Under the pieces are notes generated by a model. The model saw only the letters and a program-made list of their open reading frames with translations, had not been told where the DNA came from and ran no database searches. 31,204 bases of DNA. It comes from an uncultured Enhydrobacter sp. GTDB taxonomy: Bacteria; Pseudomonadota; Gammaproteobacteria; Pseudomonadales; Moraxellaceae. Shown here in pieces: positions 25,320-31,204 of this stretch. The translations under genes and the position numbers were made by a program. Positions within the stretch are counted from its first letter, which is position 1; each line of letters begins with the position of its first letter. Location of the stretch: contig CAMIOS010000026.1 of NCBI GenBank assembly GCA_946222995.1, forward strand, positions 1-31,204, written 5' to 3'.

Positions 25320-26216
25320 TCATTTTAAAATAATACCCATTTGTGCTAAGGGTTCACCAAGTTTGTTTACCGCTTCAGCAAGCGTTTTGGTATCGTCTTG
25401 GGTAAGCTGTTTGTATGATTTATAATCTTTATCACCCACTTTATACTTATCAAGCAATTCATTAACCGCAGTAAATTGGGTGGTTAACGTGGTGACCAGT
25501 GCGGGGTCTTTGGCTTGGATTTTAGGTTTTAGGATATCAAAGATTTTTTGTGCGCCTTCAATATTGGCTTTAAAGTCATATAAATCGGTGCCTGAGAAAA
25601 TTTCTTCTTCACCCGTGATTTTACGGGTAGAGACTTCATTGAGCAAATCCACTGAGCCTTGTACCATCAAGTCACCTGTCACATCAGCCGTGGGTATTTT
25701 TGCCCGAAGTTCTTTTAAATCATCAAGTAATTGCTTGCCCAATGCTTCTGTGCCCTTGGTGGTATTTTGTGTCCAAAGAATTTTTTCAATTTTGTGATAA
25801 CCTGTCCATGTTTCCCCAGGTTTTAAATCGGCTTCACGGCTGTCAATACGCGGATCAAGCTCGCCAAAACTCTCGGCAATCGGCTCAACTCGCTCATAGT
25901 GCATACGGATAACGGGATACATTTTTTTGGCATCTTCGGTTTTGCCTGCATTGAGTAAGTTGACAAATTTTTCGGTATCGGTCAATAATTGGGCGACCTC
26001 GCCCTCTACCCAAGTTTTATATTCAGCCGTTTCTTTGCTTAAATCGACTGCCGTTGTGGTCGTGTTAGTACTAGAGGCGCTAGCCATAGCAGTACTAGTA
26101 GCTGGGGCAGGTTGTGAAGCAGTGGATGTGCCCGTGGCTTTATCAGCGGGTTTTTGACAGGCGGTGAGTATTACACTAGCGATAACAAGCGGCAATATGG
26201 GTTTAGTTAATAACAT
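25320..26216 (-). CDS. efeM: EfeM/EfeO-type iron-binding lipoprotein (imelysin-like, M75)
   Basis: The periplasmic iron-binding part of the Efe system. A lipoprotein signal (VILTAC, Cys20) is followed by a Ser/Thr/Ala-rich linker to about residue 58 and the helical M75 imelysin-like domain, with the metal-binding HxxE motif at 141-144 (GYHKIEKILW). There is no cupredoxin domain such as E. coli EfeO has, so it matches the shorter EfeM type. AGGAAG lies four bases before the ATG. It is the first gene of the operon, under the Fur-box promoter. Confidence 0.9.
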   Translation of the reverse strand: MLLTKPILPLVIASVILTACQKPADKATGTSTASQPAPATSTAMASASSTNTTTTAVDLSKETAEYKTWVEGEVAQLLTDTEKFVNLLNAGKTEDAKKMYPVIRMHYERVEPIAESFGELDPRIDSREADLKPGETWTGYHKIEKILWTQNTTKGTEALGKQLLDDLKELRAKIPTADVTGDLMVQGSVDLLNEVSTRKITGEEEIFSGTDLYDFKANIEGAQKIFDILKPKIQAKDPALVTTLTTQFTAVNELLDKYKVGDKDYKSYKQLTQDDTKTLAEAVNKLGEPLAQMGIILK

Positions 26217-26260
26217 TTTACTTCCTAAAATACGACAAACAAATAGATAACTTTTGGCAA

Positions 26261-26290
26261 ATTATATTATAAATGATAATTGTTATCAAT
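26261..26290 (-). promoter_or_regulatory. Iron-regulated promoter with Fur box upstream of efeM
   Basis: On the minus strand TTGATA (26289-26284) and TATAAT (26266-26261) are separated by exactly 17 bases. The symmetric TGATAATTGTTATCA core at 26274-26288 resembles the Fur consensus and covers the -35 and part of the spacer. Binding of Fe-Fur there would block RNA polymerase, so the operon should be on when iron is scarce. Confidence 0.85.
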
Positions 26291-26372
26291 TAAATTTTCA
26301 TCTATCTTAGGCTTTTTTGGGTTTATCCAATGGCTATGCCTAGCCAACAGCAAGTTAATTTCAGAACCCGAT

Positions 26373-26396
26373 AAAAAAACCCTGTATAAAACAGGG
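26373..26396 (-). terminator. Terminator after pstB
   Basis: CCCTGT/ACAGGG with a five-base loop is followed on the minus strand by seven T. It lies 27 bases beyond the pstB stop codon and separates the pst operon from the efe promoter. Confidence 0.85.
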
Positions 26397-26422
26397 CCAA
26401 AGAACGTAAATTTTAACAAGGG

Positions 26423-27184
26423 TTAACCAAACTTACCTGTGATATATTCTTCGGTTTCTTTACGGCTTGGATTGGTAAACATTTTGTCGGTGACATCCAT
26501 TTCCATCATTTCACCCAAATACATGAATACTGTATAATCGGATACCCGAGCGGCTTGTTGCATGTTGTGCGTGACAATCGCAATGGTATAATCATCTTTT
26601 AAATCGGTAATCAAATCTTCAATCGAACCTGTTGATATTGGGTCAAGTGCTGAAGTCGGTTCATCAAGCAGTAAGACTTCTGGGCGCGTAGCCACACCAC
26701 GCGCGATACACAGGCGTTGTTGTTGACCACCCGATAGCGACAGACCCGAGGCTTTGAGTTTGTCTTTGACTTCATTCCAAAGCGCCGATTTTTTGAGTGC
26801 CCATTCGACACGTTCGTCAAGTTCGGCACGGCTAAGTTTTTCGTATAGACGCACGCCAAATGCCACATTGTCATAGATCGACATCGGAAATGGGGTGGGC
26901 TTTTGAAATACCATACCCACTCTTGCGCGTAGCAAGTTAACATCAACGGATTTGTCTAAAATATTTTGCCCATCCAAGTTGATTTCGCCCTCAGCCTTCA
27001 TCCCAGGATAAAGGTCATACATACGGTTAAAGGTACGTAATAGCGTGGATTTACCACAGCCGGATGGTCCAATAAAGGCAGTGACTTTTTTATTAGCAAT
27101 ATCCAGATTGATGTTTTTGAGTGCGTGGAATTTACCATAATAAAAATCAAGATTACGGATTTGCATTTTTGCTTGTTCGGTCAT
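26423..27184 (-). CDS. pstB: Phosphate ABC transporter ATP-binding protein PstB
   Basis: The ATPase of the high-affinity phosphate importer. All ABC motifs are present in 253 residues: Walker A GPSGCGKST at 39-47, Q-loop FQKPTPFPMSIYDN, signature LSGGQQQR at 150-157, Walker B LLLDEP at 171-176, and the switch His in VTHNM. It is the last pst gene here, 44 bases after pstA, and a terminator follows. phoU, which commonly comes next, is not present in the window. Confidence 0.96.
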   Translation of the reverse strand: MTEQAKMQIRNLDFYYGKFHALKNINLDIANKKVTAFIGPSGCGKSTLLRTFNRMYDLYPGMKAEGEINLDGQNILDKSVDVNLLRARVGMVFQKPTPFPMSIYDNVAFGVRLYEKLSRAELDERVEWALKKSALWNEVKDKLKASGLSLSGGQQQRLCIARGVATRPEVLLLDEPTSALDPISTGSIEDLITDLKDDYTIAIVTHNMQQAARVSDYTVFMYLGEMMEMDVTDKMFTNPSRKETEEYITGKFG

Positions 27185-27228
27185 ATCGTTACCTATTTCT
27201 AAAATTTTTTCATTTAATACTTAAATTT

Positions 27229-28137
27229 TTAGTGTCCTTTTTGCTCTTTGCCGCCTACCACACGTGCCAAGATATTCAAGGTTAACACCGCTAAGGTAAT
27301 GAGCAACGCCCCCGCCCATGCAATTTCATGAAAACTTTCGTATGCCGAGCCTGCCATTTGATAAATGGTGTTTGGCAAATTGGCAATTGGGGCATTCATA
27401 TTGGTGCTATAGTATGGGCTATTAAGTGCGGTAAACAAAAGTGGTGCCGTTTCGCCAGAGATACGGGCAAACGCCAGTAATATCCCCGTTAAAATACCGG
27501 TTTTTGCAGCTCGCAACGTTACTGTACTCACCAGTTTCCATTTTGGCGTGCCAAGCGCATATGCCGCTTCCCGTAAGGTATTAGGAATAAGACGAAGCAT
27601 GTTTTCAGTGGTACGTACCACAACAGGGATGACCAATAACGCCAATGCCAGCGATCCTGCCCAACCAGAGAATTTACCCATCGCAGCAAATACGAACAAA
27701 CCAATGACAATGGAAGGGGCAGACAGCAAAATATCATTCATAAAGCGAGTAATGCCTGCAATTTTACTGCCTTCAGAAAACTCTGCCAAGAAAATCCCTG
27801 CCATAATCCCAATCGGCGTACCAATCAATAATCCCAACCCGGTGACTAAAATCGAGCCGACAATCGCATTTCGCAGGCCACCCACATCCATATTAGAAGC
27901 CGGGGTATCAGCGGTAAAAATAGGCAGCGTAAATAAAGCATGTCCCCCTGCCATAAATAGCTTGTATAAAATCATTCCCAAAAAAGACAGCCCAAACACC
28001 ACCGAGACGCCCGCAAAAATCAAACCCAAAATATTGGCAATGCGGCGACGATGATAAATGGCATTGTTACGTTGAATGTTTTTTTGCATCGCTTGTGGCG
28101 TGTTTTGCTGCGTGCTGTGTTGTGTATTTTGTTGCAT
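27229..28137 (-). CDS. pstA: Phosphate ABC transporter permease PstA
   Basis: Inner-membrane permease of the phosphate importer, 302 residues with six membrane spans and the permease EAA-type loop (REAAYALGTPKWKLVSTV). The N-terminus (about 1-28) is an unusual hydrophilic stretch rich in Gln, Asn and Thr, ahead of the basic YHRRR. The frame extends to a TTG at 28149, but GGGGA five bases before the ATG at 28137 supports the later start. It lies 23 bases after pstC, in one operon. Confidence 0.94.
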   Translation of the reverse strand: MQQNTQHSTQQNTPQAMQKNIQRNNAIYHRRRIANILGLIFAGVSVVFGLSFLGMILYKLFMAGGHALFTLPIFTADTPASNMDVGGLRNAIVGSILVTGLGLLIGTPIGIMAGIFLAEFSEGSKIAGITRFMNDILLSAPSIVIGLFVFAAMGKFSGWAGSLALALLVIPVVVRTTENMLRLIPNTLREAAYALGTPKWKLVSTVTLRAAKTGILTGILLAFARISGETAPLLFTALNSPYYSTNMNAPIANLPNTIYQMAGSAYESFHEIAWAGALLITLAVLTLNILARVVGGKEQKGH

Positions 28138-28160
28138 AGTTTTCCCCAATAACCCTTAAA

Positions 28161-29111
28161 TTAGCGAGCACCTGCACTCTTGTCCATACGAATTAACATC
28201 AGTTTTGCCAAAACTAACACAATAAAGGTAATCAAAAACAGGATTAATCCAAGCTCTAGCAAGGCGGATTGATGCAAGCCATCAGATTCGGCAAACTCAT
28301 TGGCAATCGAAGAGGTAATCGATACACCCGACTGAAACAAACTTGGCGTGATATTATAAGCGTTACCAATCACAAAGGTCACTGCCATTGTTTCGCCCAA
28401 TGCTCGACCTAGCCCCAAGATAATACCGCCCACGACTCCCGCTTTGGTATAAGGCAACACCACTTTACGCATGACTTCCCAAGTGGTGGAGCCCAAACCA
28501 TACGCTGATTCTTTAAGCATATTGGGCGTAACAGCAAATACGTCACGCATGACTGATGCAATAAACGGAATAATCATGACTGCCAAAATCAAGCTTGCTG
28601 TAAATAATCCCAAGCCAAAGGGTGCACCTTGAAACAATTTGCCAATCACAGGCACAGCGCCTAAATGATCAATGAGCCAAGGTTGAATATGTTTGGCAAA
28701 CCAAGGGGCAAACTCAAAAAACCCCCACATCCCGTAAATGATCGAGGGTACACCAGCGAGTAACTCGACCGCTATTCCTAACGGACGTTTTAGCCAATTT
28801 GGGCAAAGTTCGGTTAAAAACATCGCAATCCCAAAACTAACTGGCACAGCAATCAAAATGGCAATGATGGAGGTGACAAGCGTACCATACATTGGGGCTA
28901 ATGCCCCAAACTGCTCCATGCCCGTATCCCAGTCTTTGGAAGTAAAAAACCCAAAGCCAAAAGTTTTTATACTTGGTAATGCCCCAATAAATAGCGATAC
29001 CAAAATACCGCCGAGCAAGAGTAAAACGAGTAGTGCAAAAAAACGGGTGGCATTGACAAACAGCCAATCCAACTGCTTTTGCTTTGCCAGTTTCGCTTGT
29101 AATTCTGACAT
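28161..29111 (-). CDS. pstC: Phosphate ABC transporter permease PstC
   Basis: The second inner-membrane permease of the phosphate importer, 316 residues with six spans. Marks include FFTSKDWDTGMEQFGA near the first periplasmic loop, GVPSIIYGMWGFF and the loop KESAYGLGSTTWEVMRKVVLP. GGGA six bases before the ATG at 29111 decides the start; the frame is open to 29156. A terminator and a 210-base gap lie between pstS and this gene, so it is probably transcribed mainly by read-through from pstS. Confidence 0.95.
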   Translation of the reverse strand: MSELQAKLAKQKQLDWLFVNATRFFALLVLLLLGGILVSLFIGALPSIKTFGFGFFTSKDWDTGMEQFGALAPMYGTLVTSIIAILIAVPVSFGIAMFLTELCPNWLKRPLGIAVELLAGVPSIIYGMWGFFEFAPWFAKHIQPWLIDHLGAVPVIGKLFQGAPFGLGLFTASLILAVMIIPFIASVMRDVFAVTPNMLKESAYGLGSTTWEVMRKVVLPYTKAGVVGGIILGLGRALGETMAVTFVIGNAYNITPSLFQSGVSITSSIANEFAESDGLHQSALLELGLILFLITFIVLVLAKLMLIRMDKSAGAR

Positions 29112-29230
29112 GTGTATTCCCAATTTGCTAATTGAATGTATTGCTTTATCTATCAAATACCCTATCTAATAGAGCGCATTTGGATACCGATAACTGATAT
29201 TTCAAAACCACAGTTTTAAAACAGTATTTT

Positions 29231-29274
29231 AAAAAAAGCGTAGAGTTTGTTAGCTGTCAACTCTACGCTTTTTT
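29231..29274 (-). terminator. Terminator in the pstS-pstC gap
   Basis: An 11-pair stem AGCGTAGAGTT/AACTCTACGCT with A- and T-runs on its sides lies 48 bases beyond the pstS stop. It should stop most transcripts there, making PstS more abundant than the membrane parts. Confidence 0.9.
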
Positions 29275-29321
29275 CATTACACCATAATCCCATTATTCAT
29301 ATGAGGAATTATGTTTTACGA

Positions 29322-30551
29322 TTATTTTGCAGCCGAACCATTAACAACCACAGTAGATGCTTGCACAGTCGTGGCTGAGGCAGTGGCAGTCGCCGTATTA
29401 TCCGCAACAGGGGCAGCAGTCGAAGTAAAGACAGGTTTACCATCGGCACCGACAACCGCTTTCCAGCTATCACGGAACAAGGTTTTGCTCGCACCAGAGA
29501 ATGGTACAAAGTCTAACCCTTTAGCAGCGTCGTCACCATTGCTATATGCCCAATCAAAGAACTCTAACACATGTTTGACATTTTCTGGGTTTTTTGGATT
29601 TTTATGTACCAAAATAAATGTCGCTGCTGAAATCGGCCATGCTTGTGGGTCTTTTTGGTTGGTCAACACAATGTTGTAACCTGGGGTGTTTTTCCAGTCT
29701 GCATTTCCTGCAGCGGCAAAAGTTTCTGCTGAAGGGCTAACAAAATTACCTGCGGCATTTTTCAATTGTACCACTGCCATATTGTTTTGTTTAGCATAGG
29801 CGTATTCAACATAACCAATGGTATTTTTTACTTGTTTTACACTGCTGGCAACGCCGTCATTACCTTTACCGCCTGCTCCTGAAGCCGCGGTTGGCCATTT
29901 AACGGTTTTATCCACGCCAGGACCTGCTTTCCATTCTGGTGAAACAGCCGCTAGGTAGCTAGTAAAGTTAAAAGTCGTGCCTGAGCCGTCTGAACGAAAC
30001 ACTGTTACAATTGGCGCATCAGGTAGTTTTAGTCCGCTGTTTAGCGCAGTAATCGCTGGGTCATTCCATTTAGTGATTTTGCCAAGATATATTTTTGAGA
30101 GGGTATCACCATCAAGTTTTAACTGGCCTGGTTGTACGCCATCAATATTCACCACAGGCACGACCCCACCGATCACGGTTGGGAATTGGATCAAGCCATT
30201 TTTATCAAGTTCTTCTTTGGTTAGCGGCGCATCGGAGGCACCAAAATCAACAGTATTTGCTTCAATTTGCTTGATACCACCCGAAGAACCAATGCCTTGG
30301 TAGTTGACTTGACCTTTGGTAGCGGTTTTAAAGTCACTTGCCCATTTGGCATAAATCGGTTGTGGGAAGGTTGCCCCTGCACCGGTGATAGTAAAGGCAG
30401 CATTTGGGTCTTTGGTTGCCGTAGCATTTGTATTGCTAGTGGCTGAAGTACCAGAAGCAGCACCTGCTGTATTGTTATCGGCAGGTTTATTGCCACACGC
30501 AGTAATTGCTAAGGTAGAAGCAATAACCAAACTTAATAATGAATAACGCAT
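29322..30551 (-). CDS. pstS: Phosphate-binding protein PstS (lipoprotein)
   Basis: Periplasmic phosphate-binding protein of the Pst importer. The 409-residue product starts with a lipoprotein signal (LAITAC, Cys19), then a Thr/Ala/Asn-rich linker to about residue 50. The binding domain follows with GAGATFPQPIY, YQGIGSSGGIKQI, DFGASDAPL and VFRSDGSGTTFNFTSYL, the residues that hold phosphate. After about residue 370 comes a low-complexity Ala/Thr/Val tail not usual in PstS. AGGAG seven bases before the ATG sets the start. It is the first pst gene, under a PHO box about 230 bases upstream. Confidence 0.95.
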   Translation of the reverse strand: MRYSLLSLVIASTLAITACGNKPADNNTAGAASGTSATSNTNATATKDPNAAFTITGAGATFPQPIYAKWASDFKTATKGQVNYQGIGSSGGIKQIEANTVDFGASDAPLTKEELDKNGLIQFPTVIGGVVPVVNIDGVQPGQLKLDGDTLSKIYLGKITKWNDPAITALNSGLKLPDAPIVTVFRSDGSGTTFNFTSYLAAVSPEWKAGPGVDKTVKWPTAASGAGGKGNDGVASSVKQVKNTIGYVEYAYAKQNNMAVVQLKNAAGNFVSPSAETFAAAGNADWKNTPGYNIVLTNQKDPQAWPISAATFILVHKNPKNPENVKHVLEFFDWAYSNGDDAAKGLDFVPFSGASKTLFRDSWKAVVGADGKPVFTSTAAPVADNTATATASATTVQASTVVVNGSAAK

Positions 30552-30784
30552 GAATGACTCCTAAAAGACATAAATTAATAGGTATTTTCTACTTTATTGG
30601 CGATCAGATAAAATAAGCGATTTACTTATTTTGTTCATGACCATTATCCTATTTAATACTAAAGAGAAAACGCCGTATATAAAGTTACTGTTGTGGCAAC
30701 ATGCACTTGGCTAATCAGGAAAATAAACCGTTTATTAGATGTTAAGCGTATGTATAAGAATTGTGTATATGATTACATCAAAAT
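30552..30784 (-). other. Long AT-rich leader of pstS
   Basis: Between the PHO box and the pstS start lie about 230 bases. A weak TATACA at 30769-30764 is a possible -10. A hairpin AAAATAAG/CTTATTTT (30610-30632) lies inside a 14-codon frame (30638-30594) with AGGA upstream. I see no known riboswitch. Confidence 0.45.
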
Positions 30785-30802
30785 ATGACAGTAATATGAC
30801 AA
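30785..30802 (-). promoter_or_regulatory. PHO box (PhoB binding site) of the pst operon
   Basis: On the minus strand two near-identical heptamers, TTGTCAT and CTGTCAT, are separated by ATTA. This matches the 18-bp PHO box consensus (CTGTCAT, four A/T bases, CTGTCAY) with one mismatch. PhoB-phosphate should activate pstS from here when phosphate is low. Confidence 0.85.
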
Positions 30803-30865
30803 CGAATATTTTTACTTGGTATTTATAAAAATTTAATGACTTTTGTTTTATATATTGGCGTCATA

Positions 30866-30897
30866 AAAAAACGCAATACAAGTAGCATTGCGTTTTT
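30866..30897 (-). terminator. Terminator after the aldehyde dehydrogenase gene
   Basis: ACGCAAT/ATTGCGT with a nine-base loop and A- and T-runs lies 32 bases beyond the aldehyde dehydrogenase stop codon and just upstream of the PHO box. Confidence 0.85.
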
Positions 30898-30928
30898 GAT
30901 TCATTAACACCATTGAGTCAATCGTTAA

Positions 30929-31201
30929 TTAAACTAACTTTTTAATAAGGGCTAACTTTTGGGCATTATAAGGAGGATAGCGGACAGGCACATCGACCCA
31001 TGTGCCACGTTTGAGCACGCTTTTGGCGTGACTAAAGGTATAAAAGCTTGATTCGCCATGATATGCGCCCATACCACTTGCCCCCACCCCACCAAACGCT
31101 AAGTTATGGTTGGTAATGTGCATTAAGGTATCATTAATACATCCCCCACCGGTGTTTGTCAAGGTAGTTGTCACCCATATACGAATCAAGCGACTAAAAT
31201 C
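30929..31201 (-). pseudogene. Aldehyde dehydrogenase, C-terminal part, in-frame TGA at window edge
   Basis: The frame encodes the C-terminal 90 residues of an NAD(P)-dependent aldehyde dehydrogenase of the coniferyl-aldehyde/long-chain type: TGGGCINDTLMHI, FGGVGASGMGAYHGESSF, FSHAKSVLKRGTW and RYPPY. The N-terminal and catalytic parts would lie beyond the window. Reading outward, the homologous frame seems to continue (FSRLIRIW) but the codon at 31204-31202 is TGA. Either the gene is broken by a nonsense codon or frameshift here, or the similarity shifts frame at this point. A functional short protein is unlikely. Confidence 0.55.
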
Positions 31202-31204
31202 TCA

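Noticed and set aside
28738..29169. A 143-codon plus-strand frame opposite pstC
   Set aside because: Antisense to a well-conserved permease gene, no ribosome binding site and no family pattern.
30594..30638. A 14-codon frame in the pstS leader as a regulatory leader peptide
   Set aside because: AGGA is present, but the codons show no bias for a particular amino acid and no attenuator pair of hairpins is visible. It is kept only as a note in the leader entry.
1..31204. CRISPR arrays, tRNA or rRNA genes, insertion sequences, prophage
   Set aside because: No regularly spaced repeats, cloverleaf genes, transposase or phage frames were seen on either strand.

Overview
The window looks like chromosomal DNA of a gammaproteobacterium of the Moraxellaceae, most like Moraxella/Faucicola. 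This rests on low-to-moderate GC, the style of the housekeeping proteins, a cytochrome c4 gene divergent from engB, and an lptM-lysA-dapF-xerC run. The family assignment is an inference from recognised protein families, not from a database search. There are no rRNA or tRNA genes, insertion sequences, prophage genes or CRISPR arrays that I can see.

Layout. Positions 1-56 are the last codons of tuf with a UUCG-loop terminator. Next come cytochrome c4 (minus) and engB (plus), divergent, then bepA (minus) and a TusA-family gene (plus), also divergent. A plus-strand group follows: rpoH with a long charged N-terminal extension, a DUF423 membrane protein and thiS. Positions 6228-10422 hold a minus-strand amidohydrolase, a CPA1 antiporter and rpoN. 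A plus-strand pair encodes a nitrilase-like amidase and a stand-alone cyclic-nucleotide-binding domain. The minus-strand run lptM-lysA-dapF-xerC makes lysine and meso-diaminopimelate and resolves chromosome dimers, with a terminator between lysA and dapF. On the plus strand, ackA and pta (acetate/acetyl-phosphate pathway) flank a decayed antitoxin gene; a NYN-LOTUS RNA-binding/nuclease-like gene and rsfS follow.

The last third is on the minus strand and concerns iron and phosphate. An iron-uptake operon reads efeM, efeB, then efeU, from a promoter overlapped by a clear Fur box. It is interrupted between efeB and efeU by a PIN-type toxin-antitoxin module and an extra unassigned reading frame that runs into the efeU start codon. 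Upstream is pstS-pstC-pstA-pstB, with a PHO box, a long pstS leader and a strong terminator between pstS and pstC; phoU is absent here. The window ends in the 3' part of an aldehyde dehydrogenase gene with an in-frame TGA at the edge.

The parts least explained by standard annotation are the efeB-efeU insertion (toxin-antitoxin pair, extra frame, 12-bp direct repeat placing identical codons at the PIN and efeU starts), the roughly 150-residue RpoH extension, and the antitoxin relic between ackA and pta. I found no clearly new multi-gene system.
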